Below are positions 25,737 to 34,941 of a DNA stretch of 64,000 nucleotides, in pieces. The notes below the pieces were generated by a model that did no database searches, had not been told where the DNA came from, and saw nothing but the letters and a program-made list of their open reading frames with translations. The translations under genes and the position numbers were made by a program. This DNA is from Rikenellaceae bacterium (GTDB taxonomy: Bacteria > Bacteroidota > Bacteroidia > Bacteroidales > Rikenellaceae), in assembly GCA_015059845.1 (NCBI GenBank), contig SUZR01000004.1, positions 129,156-193,155 of the forward strand, given 5' to 3'. Every line of letters starts with the position of its first letter. Position 1 is the stretch's first letter.

Positions 25737-26735
25737 ATGAGTGAAGTAATTAACATCAAAGAGCTTAACGAGCGCATCGAGCGCGAGAGTGTCTTCGTGG
25801 ATACCCTGCGCCAGCAGATGAGCCGCGTTATTGTGGGCCAGAGCCATCTGGTCGATACGCTTCTAATCGGTCTGTTGTCTAATGGTCACATCCTGCTGGA
25901 GGGTGTGCCGGGTTTGGCTAAGACGTTGGCCATCACCACGCTGGCAAAGGCCGTAGATGCCGATTTTGCACGTATTCAGTTCACCCCCGACCTTCTGCCT
26001 GCCGACCTTATCGGTACGCTTATCTACTCGCAGAAGAGCGAGGATTTCGTTGTCCGCAAGGGTCCCGTTTTCGCCAACTTCGTTCTGGCCGATGAGATTA
26101 ACCGTTCACCGGCAAAGGTGCAGTCGGCACTTCTGGAGGCTATGCAGGAGCGTCAGGTGACCATCGGTGACGAGACATATAAACTCCCCGAGCCTTTCCT
26201 CGTATTGGCTACACAAAACCCCTTGGAGCAGGAGGGTACCTACCCGCTGCCCGAGGCGCAGGTGGACCGTTTTATGCTCAAGGCGAAGATTTCCTACCCC
26301 AAGAAGCAGGAGGAGCGCGAGATTGTGCGTATGAACCTCTCGGGTGCAGGTATGCCCAAGGTTGAGAAGGTCGTAACGCCCGAGGATATCGTCAAGGCAC
26401 GCCGTGTTGTGGAGGATGTATATATGGACGAGAAAATCGAAAAGTATATCATCGACATCATCTTCGCCACACGCGAGCCCGCCGAGTACTCGTTGGAGAA
26501 GTTGCAGCCTCTGATCGCCTATGGTGGCTCGCCGCGTGCCAGCATCTCGCTGGCGAAGGCTGCACGTGCCTACGCCTTTATCCGCCGCCGCGGTTATGTT
26601 ATCCCCGAGGATGTGCGTGCCGTGTGCCACGACGTGCTGCGTCACCGCATCGGCCTTACGTACGAGGCTGAGGCCGAGAATATCACCACCGAGCAGATTA
26701 TCACCGAGATATTGAACAACGTAGTAGTACCCTAA
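25737..26735 (+). CDS. MoxR-family AAA+ ATPase
   Basis: 332 residues. Walker A GVPGLAKT (about 55-62), Walker B LADEINR, sensor 1 ATQNPLEQEGTYPLPEAQ and the helical C-terminal domain with a GGSPRAS sensor 2. MoxR proteins act as chaperone-like partners of von Willebrand A proteins. First gene of the Bat (aerotolerance) locus; its stop overlaps the next start (TAATG). Confidence 0.94.
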   Translation: MSEVINIKELNERIERESVFVDTLRQQMSRVIVGQSHLVDTLLIGLLSNGHILLEGVPGLAKTLAITTLAKAVDADFARIQFTPDLLPADLIGTLIYSQKSEDFVVRKGPVFANFVLADEINRSPAKVQSALLEAMQERQVTIGDETYKLPEPFLVLATQNPLEQEGTYPLPEAQVDRFMLKAKISYPKKQEEREIVRMNLSGAGMPKVEKVVTPEDIVKARRVVEDVYMDEKIEKYIIDIIFATREPAEYSLEKLQPLIAYGGSPRASISLAKAARAYAFIRRRGYVIPEDVRAVCHDVLRHRIGLTYEAEAENITTEQIITEILNNVVVP

Positions 26736-27619
26736 TGCGCGAAAACGAGAACGATATCCTCCGCCGAGTCCGCAAGATTGAGATTAAGACGCGCGGCCTG
26801 TCGAACGAGATATTTGCCGGAAAGTACCACACTGCCTTCCGCGGACGTGGTATGTCGTTCAGCGAGGTGCGTGAGTACCGCGCAGGAGATGATGTGCGCG
26901 ATATCGACTGGAACGTTACGGCCCGCTCATCGAAGCCCCATATCAAGATTTATGAGGAGGAGCGTGAGCTGACGATGATGCTGCTGGTCGATGTCAGCGG
27001 CTCGCGTATGTTCGGCTCGACGGAGCGTATGAAGAAGAACGTCATTACGGAGATTGCTGCCGTTTTGGCCTTCTCGGCTGCGCAGAACAACGATAAGGTG
27101 GGCTGCATCTTCTTTTCGGATAAGGTCGAGAAGTTCATCCCCCCGAAGAAGGGCAAGAGCCATATCCTGATGATTATCCGCGAGTTAATCTCCTTTGAGC
27201 CTGACTCCTCTCGCACGGCCATTTCCGAGGCTGTTCGCTTTATGTCGAACGTGAGCAAGAAGCGTTGCACGACCTTCATACTGTCGGATTTTATGAACTC
27301 ACCACGCGATAAAACGGCGCTGGAGGATGCGCTGAAGATTGCCGGCTCGAAGCACGATTTGGTGGGTATCCGCGTCTATGACGAGCGTGAGGCCGAGCTG
27401 CCCGATGTGGGTATCGTGGAGTTGCAGGACGCTGAGACGGGCGGCAAGGTGTGGCTTGACACCTCGTCACGCAGCGTCAGGGAGCACTATGCGCAGAGCT
27501 GGGCGGAGCGTAGCGAGGCCATCGAGGAGCTGCTGCGCCGCAACCGCATCGACACGGCGATGATTTCCACCGAGGGCGACTATGTGGTTGAACTCATTAA
27601 ACTCTTTAAGCAGAGATAA
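26735..27619 (+). CDS. DUF58 protein (VWA-like, Bat locus)
   Basis: 294 residues. The conserved DUF58 opening (RGLSNEIFAGKYHTAFRGRG in part), EVREYRAGDDVRDIDW and LLVDVSGSRMFG, a MIDAS-like DxSxS site. Cytoplasmic, no signal peptide. Translationally coupled to the MoxR ATPase by a one-base overlap, the usual pair in this locus. Followed by hairpin R9 before the next gene. Confidence 0.93.
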   Translation: MRENENDILRRVRKIEIKTRGLSNEIFAGKYHTAFRGRGMSFSEVREYRAGDDVRDIDWNVTARSSKPHIKIYEEERELTMMLLVDVSGSRMFGSTERMKKNVITEIAAVLAFSAAQNNDKVGCIFFSDKVEKFIPPKKGKSHILMIIRELISFEPDSSRTAISEAVRFMSNVSKKRCTTFILSDFMNSPRDKTALEDALKIAGSKHDLVGIRVYDEREAELPDVGIVELQDAETGGKVWLDTSSRSVREHYAQSWAERSEAIEELLRRNRIDTAMISTEGDYVVELIKLFKQR

Positions 27620-27652
27620 AAGAGCAAAGAGAAAGATTTGCGGGAGGGTTTA

Positions 27653-27731
27653 GGATATAGGAATTATAGGAGTTATAAGTAGTATAAAATCCTATAACAC
27701 TTATAATACCCATAACACCTATAACACTTAT
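27653..27731. repeat. 9-bp-unit hairpin, copy R9
   Basis: ATAGGAATT-ATAGGAGTT-ATAAGTAGT-ATAAAA, then CCTATAACACTTATAATACCCATAACACCTATAACACTTAT. It splits the Bat locus and ends 10 bp before the next ATG. Confidence 0.9.
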
Positions 27732-27741
27732 TTGTAAAGCA

Positions 27742-28740
27742 ATGAAAAACATTTATAGATACATATCCACCTTTTTGGTTGCGGCAATGCTCTGTTGCGG
27801 ATTCTACTCCGTCACAGCACAGCCCGAGGGCGTGGTGAAGCCCGACAATGCCCCGAAGGTGAGTGGCACGGTTGAGCCCGACTCTATCGGCATTGGCGAT
27901 AGGTTCACATACTCCATCGAGGTGGAGAAGGATTTGGTGCAGAGCCTCTTCTTCCCCGACTTCCGCCAGATGCCGCAGGAGCGTTACGAGCTTATCGAGG
28001 ATCTGCCCGTCGATACCCTTGAGCGCGATGGCCGCCGCCTGAAGCTGCGCAAGAGCTACGTGCTGGCCGCCTTTCAGGAGGGTATGATGCAGGTGGTGCC
28101 GCAGGTGATGTATGCCGATAAGAATATCGTCGATACCCTATCGGGCCCCGATACGCTGACGCTGATGGTCTCAACGTTCCAGATTGACTCCACGTCGCAC
28201 ACCATCTTCGATATCAAGCCGCAGAAGACTCTGCGCTTTAAGATGGGCGAGATTACGGGCTACCTTATGTGGGGTGTTATTGCGGTGATTATCATCCTGT
28301 TGCTGCTCTACATCGCTAAGCGCGTATTGGAGCATTACGGAAAGAGTTTCGGCGATTTGTTCAAGCCCGCACCCCCTCTGCCGCCGCACGAGCAGGCCTT
28401 CAAGGCGCTGGAGCAGCTGCGCGAGGAGCGCTTGTGGCAGGAGGGCAAGCATAAGGAGTACTACTCCACTTTGACCGACATCCTCCGTACATATATCGAC
28501 GGCCACTTTGCCGTGGGCGCTATGGAGATGACCTCGGACGAGATTATCGAGGCTATGCGCACTGTTGAGCTGCCGCAGAAGTCGGCAATGGATTTGACCC
28601 AGATACTGCGCGAGGCCGACCTTGTGAAGTTCGCCAAGGCTATGCCCGAGGCCGAGGAGAATGAGGCGGCATTTGCTGCTGCGTGGGATTTCGTGGAGCA
28701 GACACGCCCCGTGGAGGAGAGCGAAGAAAATGAGGAATAA
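27742..28740 (+). CDS. Membrane protein with BatD-like N-terminus and DUF4381-like C-terminus
   Basis: 332 residues. Signal peptide (about 1-27), a periplasmic beta domain (about 28-170) opening KVSGTVEPDSIGIGDRFTYS, one transmembrane helix (MWGVIAVIIILLLLYIAKRV) and a cytoplasmic helical domain with HKEYYSTLTDILRTYID, a pattern seen in DUF4381 proteins. In other Bat loci a DUF4381 protein lies between DUF58 and BatA, and BatD is a longer separate protein; no separate BatD is visible here. Domain assignment is by eye. The downstream gene starts 1 bp after its stop. Confidence 0.72.
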   Translation: MKNIYRYISTFLVAAMLCCGFYSVTAQPEGVVKPDNAPKVSGTVEPDSIGIGDRFTYSIEVEKDLVQSLFFPDFRQMPQERYELIEDLPVDTLERDGRRLKLRKSYVLAAFQEGMMQVVPQVMYADKNIVDTLSGPDTLTLMVSTFQIDSTSHTIFDIKPQKTLRFKMGEITGYLMWGVIAVIIILLLLYIAKRVLEHYGKSFGDLFKPAPPLPPHEQAFKALEQLREERLWQEGKHKEYYSTLTDILRTYIDGHFAVGAMEMTSDEIIEAMRTVELPQKSAMDLTQILREADLVKFAKAMPEAEENEAAFAAAWDFVEQTRPVEESEENEE

Positions 28741-28741
28741 G

Positions 28742-29614
28742 ATGAAAAAGACATTTTTATATATACTGCTATGTGGGGTGATGAGCCTTTTCGTGGTGGA
28801 TGCCGCGGCGCAGCGTATGCCCGAGCGCGGGTTGGTGCGCAAGGGTAACCGCCTCTTTGCCAAGGAGCGCTACGAGCATAGCTCGAATGCCTACCGCGAG
28901 GCGTTGCAGCACGACAGCACCTCCTTCGAGGCGCGTTATGATTTGGCTAATGCGCTGATTCGTATGGCTATGGCCGACACTACGGCCTACGCCAACCCCG
29001 AGGGCTCGGCGGCCAAGATGAGCAGCGGTAACCTCCAGCAGGCGGAGGCTTTGTTGCAGGCTGCGGCGGCCGACTCGTTGCAGACGGCTGAGAATCGTGC
29101 CGAGGCGTATTATAATCTGGGCAATGCGCAGTTTGTGCAGCAGAAGTTGCAGGATGCGTTGCAGAGCTATCGCCGCTCGCTGGTCTTGAACCCCGACGAT
29201 ATGGAGGCGAAGTATAACTATGCGCTGACCAAGAAGCTGCTGGAGCAGAATCAGCAGAACGACCAAAACCAGCAGAACAACGACCAGAACCAAAACCAGA
29301 ATCAGGACCAAAATCAGAATCAGAATCAGAACCAGCCGCAGGGTGGGGATGATAATAAGGATAAGAACGACCAAAACGACGATAACCAGGACCAGAATCA
29401 GGACCAAAACAAGGATAATCAGCAGGGCGGTGGCGATGAGAATGAGGATAAGAAGGAGCAGCCGCAGCAGCCCAAGCAGCCCCCCAAGAGCGGAATGAGC
29501 GAGGAGCAGCAACAGCAGTTGCTGAACGCCATCCAGGCGCAGGAGGATAAGACGCAGGATAAGCTCGACGAGAAGGCTAAGGGGGTGATTATAAAAGGCA
29601 AGAAAAACTGGTAG
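28742..29614 (+). CDS. BatC-like TPR protein with Asn/Gln/Asp-rich linker
   Basis: 290 residues from ATG 28742. Signal peptide (FLYILLCGVMSLFVVDAAAQ), three to four TPR units (about 30-165, including AYYNLGNAQFVQQKLQDALQ), then about 70 residues of low complexity made of N, Q, D, K and G, and a Pro/Gln-rich stretch, ending with a short helix and KGVIIKGKKNW. This is the pattern of BatC/BatE-type proteins. The linker is encoded by imperfect AACCAGAATCAGGACC repeats that could expand or contract. Confidence 0.82.
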   Translation: MKKTFLYILLCGVMSLFVVDAAAQRMPERGLVRKGNRLFAKERYEHSSNAYREALQHDSTSFEARYDLANALIRMAMADTTAYANPEGSAAKMSSGNLQQAEALLQAAAADSLQTAENRAEAYYNLGNAQFVQQKLQDALQSYRRSLVLNPDDMEAKYNYALTKKLLEQNQQNDQNQQNNDQNQNQNQDQNQNQNQNQPQGGDDNKDKNDQNDDNQDQNQDQNKDNQQGGGDENEDKKEQPQQPKQPPKSGMSEEQQQQLLNAIQAQEDKTQDKLDEKAKGVIIKGKKNW

Positions 29615-29633
29615 GCGAAGCTGTCTAACAAGG

Positions 29634-29722
29634 CTCTTTTGGCGTCTGGCTTGTGCCGCAAATGCTCACATACTACGTGTATGCTCCGCTTTGCGTCACT
29701 GCGACCAGCCTCAAAATAGCTC
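29634..29722 (+). repeat. Dispersed ~88-bp palindromic element, copy 4
   Basis: TTTTGGCGTCTGGCTTG...GCAAATGCTCACATAC...GTATGCTCCGCTTTGC...GACCAGCCTCAAAATAGC. Almost identical to copy 5. Preceded by CTGTCTAACAAGG, which recurs near 35832. Confidence 0.85.
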
Positions 29723-29750
29723 TTGTTATACACCTTCGGCAAACGAGGGG

Positions 29751-29841
29751 TCATAGGAGTTATAGGAATTATAAGTGTTATAAGTGTTATAAGAAATTGC
29801 CTATAATACCTATAGCACTTATAGCACCTATAATACTTATT
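29751..29841. repeat. 9-bp-unit hairpin, copy R10
   Basis: ATAGGAGTT-ATAGGAATT-ATAAGTGTT-ATAAGTGTT-ATAAG, loop AAATTGC, right arm CTATAATACCTATAGCACTTATAGCACCTATAATACTTAT. Lies 16 bp before batA. Confidence 0.92.
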
Positions 29842-29856
29842 AACTAAATTGAACTA

Positions 29857-30843
29857 ATGAAATTTGCAAATCCATATCTGTTGTGGCTCTTGGCACTTCT
29901 GCTGCCAATGGTCGCATACTATATCTACCGCACCTTGCAGGGCGGCGCGGCCATCCGCATCTCGACGATTGCGGGGGCTCGCAAGGCTCCACGCACGCTG
30001 CGCTACTGGCTGCGTCACGTGCCCTTTGTGCTGCGTGTGGCTGCCGTGGCACTGCTCATCGTGGCGCTGGCACGTCCGCAAGATGTTGAGGAGCAGAGCC
30101 GTACAAATGCCGAGGGTATAGATATTATGCTCTCGATAGATATCTCCTCGTCGATGCTTGCGCGCGACTTCACGCCCGACCGTCTGACGGCGGCAAAGGA
30201 GGTGGCAGGCGAGTTCATCGCCGACCGCTATGGCGACCGCATCGGTCTGGCGGTCTTCGCTGGTGAGTCCTTCACGCAGAGCCCGCTCACCACCGATAAA
30301 GGCTCTCTGCAGACCCTTCTGGCACGCCTTAGAAGTGGCGTTATTGAGGATGGTACGGCCATCGGCAATGGCCTTGCAACGGCCATCAACCGCCTGCGCG
30401 AGAGTGACGCCAAGAGCAAGGTCATAATCCTGCTGACGGATGGTGTGAATAACCGCGGTGAGATTGCTCCGCTGATGGCGGCAGGCATTGCGGCCGATAT
30501 GGGCATTAAGGTCTATACCATCGGTGTCGGTACACGCGGCAAGGCGCCATATCCCGCGCTGGATATGTTCGGAAATATGACCTTCCAGATGATGGATGTG
30601 GAGATTGACGAAGAGACTCTCACGAAGATTGCCGAGCAGACGGGCGGACAATACTTCCGCGCTACGGACAAGCAGAAGCTGAAGGCTATCTATGACGAAA
30701 TCAACGAGTTGGAGAAGAGCAAGGTGGAGATAACGGACCTTACCATCTACCACGAGCGATACCTCGTTTTCGTGCTTGCGGCCATCGCTCTGCTCTTGGT
30801 GGAGTTCCTGCTCGAGAAGATTGTTTTGAAGAGAATACCATAA
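29857..30843 (+). CDS. batA: BatA: membrane-anchored VWA protein
   Basis: 328 residues. Two N-terminal hydrophobic segments (LWLLALLLPMVAYYIY; VLRVAAVALLIVALA), a VWA domain with a complete MIDAS (DIMLSIDISSSM = DxSxS; LTDGVNNRG) and a C-terminal transmembrane helix (LVFVLAAIALLLVEFLL). First of the BatA/BatB pair, which work with MoxR and TPR proteins in envelope stress or oxygen tolerance in Bacteroides. Separated from the upstream Bat genes by two repeat elements. Confidence 0.92.
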   Translation: MKFANPYLLWLLALLLPMVAYYIYRTLQGGAAIRISTIAGARKAPRTLRYWLRHVPFVLRVAAVALLIVALARPQDVEEQSRTNAEGIDIMLSIDISSSMLARDFTPDRLTAAKEVAGEFIADRYGDRIGLAVFAGESFTQSPLTTDKGSLQTLLARLRSGVIEDGTAIGNGLATAINRLRESDAKSKVIILLTDGVNNRGEIAPLMAAGIAADMGIKVYTIGVGTRGKAPYPALDMFGNMTFQMMDVEIDEETLTKIAEQTGGQYFRATDKQKLKAIYDEINELEKSKVEITDLTIYHERYLVFVLAAIALLLVEFLLEKIVLKRIP

Positions 30844-30930
30844 TGTTTTGTGGCTGTGTGGGCACGCCTGAAAATAGCGCCCGAACGCACGCACAGCTTC
30901 ATTGGAAAGAATACAAAAAATTGCAGAAAA

Positions 30931-31947
30931 ATGTTTCGATTTGCTAACGGCGAATATCTATATCTTTTGGCGTTGATACCTCTGCTGATGGTACTGCTCG
31001 CCTTGGTGTCGCACCGCCGCAAACGCCTCTTGGCGCGTTTCGGTAATACGGAGATTATCAAGGAGTTGATTCCCGACTTCTCGGCTGCTCGCATACGCCT
31101 GAAGGCGTTGCTGTACCTCACGGCCCTGACGCTATTAATCTTCGCTGCGGCACGTCCCCAGCTGGGCTCAAAGCTGCGCGAGGAGAAGGCCGAGGGTGTG
31201 GAGATGATGCTCGTTGTCGATGTGTCAAATTCGATGCTCGCCGAGGACTTCGAGCCCAACCGTCTGGAGCGCACCAAGTACGCCATAAACAAACTCTTCG
31301 AGGGCTTGCAGCAGGAGCGTGTGGGTTTGGTTGCCTTTGCGGGTGAGCCGAAGGTGCAGCTGCCCATCACCTCGGACTACCGTATGGCGCAGGCCTTTGC
31401 CAAGCGACTCTCGCCCACGCTGGTGGGGGAGCAGGGTACCGATGTAGGTAAGGCTCTGGAGCTTGCAATGCTCTCATTCTCAAGCCAGAGCGAGCGCAGC
31501 CGTGTCATTGTGCTTATCACCGATGGTGAGAACCACGAGGATGATGCCATCGCTGTGGCGCAGAAGGCGGCCCAGATGGGCATTAGAATCTATACCATCG
31601 GTATCGGTACGCCCGAGGGTGCCCCCATCGAGATTGATGGCGAGTTTGTCAAGGACGAGAATGGCGAGATGGTCGTATCGAAGCTGGGTGAGGCTATGCT
31701 CGAAGAGATTGCCACCACAACCAAGGCGGCCTACGTGCGTGCTACAAAGCAGTCTATCGGCCTTGAGGAGATTGTCAAGAGCATAAACGAGATGGAGCGC
31801 TCGGAGCTGACAACGGTGCGCTACGAGGAGTATAACGAGCAGTATCAGTGGCTGGTGGCTGTGGCTGTGGCGTTGCTGCTGTTGGATGTGGTTATCCTCT
31901 CGCGCCGCAATCCCCGCCTGCGCAAGTTTAATATCTTCCGCGAGTAG
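30931..31947 (+). CDS. batB: BatB: membrane-anchored VWA protein
   Basis: 338 residues from ATG 30931 (the frame is open upstream but has no credible start). Same layout as BatA: N-terminal helices (YLYLLALIPLLMVLLALV), VWA with DVSNSM MIDAS and ITDGENHEDD, and a C-terminal helix (WLVAVAVALLLLDVVIL). Clearly a paralogue of BatA, 87 bp downstream. Last visible gene of the locus; followed by hairpin R11. Confidence 0.92.
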   Translation: MFRFANGEYLYLLALIPLLMVLLALVSHRRKRLLARFGNTEIIKELIPDFSAARIRLKALLYLTALTLLIFAAARPQLGSKLREEKAEGVEMMLVVDVSNSMLAEDFEPNRLERTKYAINKLFEGLQQERVGLVAFAGEPKVQLPITSDYRMAQAFAKRLSPTLVGEQGTDVGKALELAMLSFSSQSERSRVIVLITDGENHEDDAIAVAQKAAQMGIRIYTIGIGTPEGAPIEIDGEFVKDENGEMVVSKLGEAMLEEIATTTKAAYVRATKQSIGLEEIVKSINEMERSELTTVRYEEYNEQYQWLVAVAVALLLLDVVILSRRNPRLRKFNIFRE

Positions 31948-31950
31948 TTT

Positions 31951-32052
31951 TTAATAGGTGTTATAGGAATTATAAGTGTTATAGGTGTTATATCCTGTAA
32001 CACTTTTTTGTTCATCTTATCACACTTATCACTCCTATCATACTTATCACAC
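31951..32052. repeat. 9-bp-unit hairpin, copy R11 (right arm diverged)
   Basis: ATAGGTGTT-ATAGGAATT-ATAAGTGTT-ATAGGTGTT-ATAT, then CTGTAACACTTTTTTG, then a diverged right arm built of TTATCACACTTATCACTCCTATCAT units. The right arm has changed ATA to ATC/TCA throughout. Confidence 0.8.
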
Positions 32053-32053
32053 T

Positions 32054-32085
32054 AATTTTGAATTCTTAATTTTGAATTTTGAATT
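32054..32085. repeat. TTTTGAATT array, copy 2
   Basis: AATTTTGAATTCTTAATTTTGAATTTTGAATT. One of its TTTG cores (32071-32074) is correctly placed as the -33 box of lysS. Confidence 0.7.
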
Positions 32086-32102
32086 AAAAAAATGTAACTT
32101 TG
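32071..32102 (+). promoter_or_regulatory. lysS promoter
   Basis: TTTG (32071-32074), 20-bp spacer, TAACTTTG (32095-32102). Predicted start about 32109. Confidence 0.75.
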
Positions 32103-32130
32103 TACCCAAATGGACAAAAATTTGAAAACT

Positions 32131-33864
32131 ATGATAGAACTCTCAGAACAAGAAGTTTTGCGTCGTAAGTCGCTTACGGCACTTCGTGAGTTGGGCATCG
32201 AGCCCTATCCTGCCGAGATGTACGATGTGACGGCTACCGCCGCCGAGATTAGCGAAAACCTCACAGAGGAGAATAAGGAGCAGTTTGCTCAGGTGCGCAT
32301 CGCTGGCCGTATTATGAGCCGCCGCATTATGGGTAGCGCCTCTTTCTTCGAGTTGCAGGACCACACGGGCCGTATTCAGGTCTATATCCGCCGCGACGAT
32401 ATCTGCCCCGAGGGTGATACCACGCTCTACAACACCGTCTTCAAGAAGTTGTTGGACATCGGCGATTTTGTAGGCGTTGAGGGCTTCGCCTTCATCACCA
32501 ACTCGGGCGAGAAGTCTGTACACTGCCAGAAGCTGACCGTAATCTCGAAGTCTATTCGTCCCCTGCCTATCGTCAAGGAGAAGGATGGCAAGCAGTTTGA
32601 CGCTCTGACTGACCCCGAGGTGCGCTACCGTCAGCGTTATGTTGATTTGGTGGTTAATCCCCACGTGCGCGAGGTATTCGTAAAGCGTGCCAAGATTATG
32701 GCCACAATGCGCGAGTTCTTCAACGAGCACGGTTATATCGAGGTTGAGACTCCCATCCTGCAGCCCATCCCCGGCGGTGCTTCGGCACGCCCCTTCATCA
32801 CGCACCACAACGCGCTCGATACAGATTTCTATATGCGAATCGCTACGGAGCTCTACCTCAAGCGCCTTATCGTGGGTGGCTTCGACGGTGTTTACGAGTT
32901 CGGCAAGAACTTCCGTAACGAGGGTATGGACCGCACGCACAACCCCGAGTTCACTTGTATGGAGATTTATGTTGCCTACAAGGATTACAAGTGGATGATG
33001 GGCTTCACCGAGCGTATGCTGGAGCGCGTGGCAATGGCTACAAACGGCACAACCGAGCTGGAGATTGACGGCAAGCAGATTTCGTTCAAGGCACCTTTCC
33101 GCCGCGTGACGATGACCGACGCCATCCTTGAGAAGACAGGCTACGACATCACCGATCAGACGGAGGAGCAGCTGCGTGAGGCGTGCCAGCGTCTGAACGT
33201 GGAGATTGACGACACGATGGGTAAGGGTAAGCTCATTGACGCCATCTTTGGCCAGTACTGCGAGGGCGACTTGATTCAGCCCACCTTCGTGTGCGACTAC
33301 CCCCGCGAGATGTCGCCTCTGTGCAAGCGTCACCGCGACAATCAGGATCTCACCGAGCGTTTCGAGCTGTTCGTAAACGGTAAGGAGCTCTGCAACGCTT
33401 ACTCGGAGTTGAACGATCCTATCGACCAGTTGGAGCGTTTCCAGGAGCAGTTGAAGCTCTCGGAGAAGGGCGACGACGAGGCGATGTTTATCGATATGGA
33501 TTTTGTGCGTGCATTGGAGTACGGTATGCCCTCTTGCTCAGGTATGGGTATCGGTATCGACCGTCTGGCGATGTTTATGCTCAACCAGCCCTCTATTCAG
33601 GACGTGCTGTTCTTCCCCACAATGCGCCCCGAGAAGAAGGTTGTGGCCGACGATGCAGCGAAGTATGTTGAGGCAGGCCTCCCCGAGGAGTGGGTGGCAC
33701 CTATCCAGAAGATGGGTTACATCACCGTTGAGTCGTTCCGCAACACTGCGGCCAATGGCGGTGGCAAGCTCTTCAACGACCTCTGCGGCTTCAATAAGAA
33801 GAACAAGCTGGGTCTTCCCACAGCCGAGGTGAAGGCGTGGATTGACGCCCAGAAGGCTGAGTAA
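32131..33864 (+). CDS. lysS: Lysyl-tRNA synthetase (class II)
   Basis: 577 residues from ATG 32131 (MIELSEQEVLRRKSL). An ATG at 32110 in frame would make an essentially leaderless message given the promoter at 32071-32102, so the later start is preferred. OB-fold anticodon domain (about 50-150), class II motif 2 (NFRNEGMDRTHNPEFT) and motif 3 (GMGIGIDRLAMF). A C-terminal extension of ~75 residues after motif 3 is typical of this phylum. Essential for protein synthesis. Confidence 0.95.
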   Translation: MIELSEQEVLRRKSLTALRELGIEPYPAEMYDVTATAAEISENLTEENKEQFAQVRIAGRIMSRRIMGSASFFELQDHTGRIQVYIRRDDICPEGDTTLYNTVFKKLLDIGDFVGVEGFAFITNSGEKSVHCQKLTVISKSIRPLPIVKEKDGKQFDALTDPEVRYRQRYVDLVVNPHVREVFVKRAKIMATMREFFNEHGYIEVETPILQPIPGGASARPFITHHNALDTDFYMRIATELYLKRLIVGGFDGVYEFGKNFRNEGMDRTHNPEFTCMEIYVAYKDYKWMMGFTERMLERVAMATNGTTELEIDGKQISFKAPFRRVTMTDAILEKTGYDITDQTEEQLREACQRLNVEIDDTMGKGKLIDAIFGQYCEGDLIQPTFVCDYPREMSPLCKRHRDNQDLTERFELFVNGKELCNAYSELNDPIDQLERFQEQLKLSEKGDDEAMFIDMDFVRALEYGMPSCSGMGIGIDRLAMFMLNQPSIQDVLFFPTMRPEKKVVADDAAKYVEAGLPEEWVAPIQKMGYITVESFRNTAANGGGKLFNDLCGFNKKNKLGLPTAEVKAWIDAQKAE

Positions 33865-33921
33865 CAAAATAGCTCGTTTTATAAGATTTTAGGCTAATTA
33901 CGGCATAGGTACACATTCGCG

Positions 33922-34905
33922 ATGAACAAAGGCGAAATAATCATATATCAATCCTCTGACGGGCAGACCGAGTTGGATGTCCGTCTGGAGGGTGATACGG
34001 TGTGGTTGTCGCAGGCGCAGATGGCGCAACTTCTACAAGTACGACCTCAAAATATCACTATGCACATTCGCAATCTGTATAAAGAGGGCGAACTGATGCG
34101 GGAGTCAACTTGTAAGGATTTCTTACAAGTTCAAAATGAGGGAGGCAGATTGATAACGCGAAATATAAAGTTTTACAACCTCGATGTAATCATATCTGTC
34201 GGCTATAGAGTTAAGTCATTGCGTGGTACCCAATTCCGTATTTGGGCCAATAGAGTTCTTAAAGAGTATTTGATTCAGGGCTATGCCATCAACCGCAACG
34301 CCAAGGCCGAGCAGTTGGAGGAGCTGAAGCGTACAATCGCTGTGATGAATGATGTCTTGGCGGCTAAAACAGTCACAAGAGACGAAGCTGTCGGATTGCT
34401 AAAAGTGATAAGCGATTTTGCTTATGGACTTGACACGCTCGACCGCTACGATTACCAGCAGTTGGAGATATCGGATACCACCTCCGAGGAGCGATTCCGT
34501 GCAACATACGAGAGTGCAATGGAGGCGTTGCAGGTGTTGAAGAGTCAGTTTGGTGCGAGCGAGTTGTTTGCCCGCGAAAAAGATGGTTCGTTCCATAGCA
34601 CAATGGGAGCTATCTATCAAACCTTTGGTGGACGCGATTTATATCCCAGTGTAGAGGAGAAGGCTGCAAATTTATTATATTTGACAACCAAAAACCACTC
34701 ATTCAGTGATGGTAATAAACGCATTGCGGCATTTCTCTTTTTATGGTTCTTGGAGAAAAACGGCATTCTCTACCGCGAGGATGGCTCGCGCTTGATAGAT
34801 AATAATACCCTTGTGGCTCTCACGTTGATGATAGCCGAAAGTCGTACCGAGGAGAAGGATATTATGACCAAGGTGGTTGTAAACCTTATTAACAAACGAA
34901 ATTAA
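33922..34905 (+). CDS. RhuM-like protein with C-terminal Fic/Doc domain
   Basis: 327 residues. N-terminal RhuM/virulence-protein domain (about 1-130, with WLSQAQMAQLLQVRPQNITMHI resembling a winged helix, and RIWANRVLKEYLIQGYAIN), then a Fic-type domain with HSFSDGNKR at 259-267, matching HxFx(D/E)GN(K/G)R. Fic enzymes transfer nucleotides or phosphate to proteins. Fic proteins of this shape often lie in accessory DNA; here it stands between housekeeping lysS and tpiA with no partner gene. An inhibitory (S/T)xxxE(G/N) helix is not obvious. Confidence 0.85.
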   Translation: MNKGEIIIYQSSDGQTELDVRLEGDTVWLSQAQMAQLLQVRPQNITMHIRNLYKEGELMRESTCKDFLQVQNEGGRLITRNIKFYNLDVIISVGYRVKSLRGTQFRIWANRVLKEYLIQGYAINRNAKAEQLEELKRTIAVMNDVLAAKTVTRDEAVGLLKVISDFAYGLDTLDRYDYQQLEISDTTSEERFRATYESAMEALQVLKSQFGASELFAREKDGSFHSTMGAIYQTFGGRDLYPSVEEKAANLLYLTTKNHSFSDGNKRIAAFLFLWFLEKNGILYREDGSRLIDNNTLVALTLMIAESRTEEKDIMTKVVVNLINKRN

Positions 34906-34941
34906 CAGAACAATTTACAAACAATAAAAACTTACAGAAAA

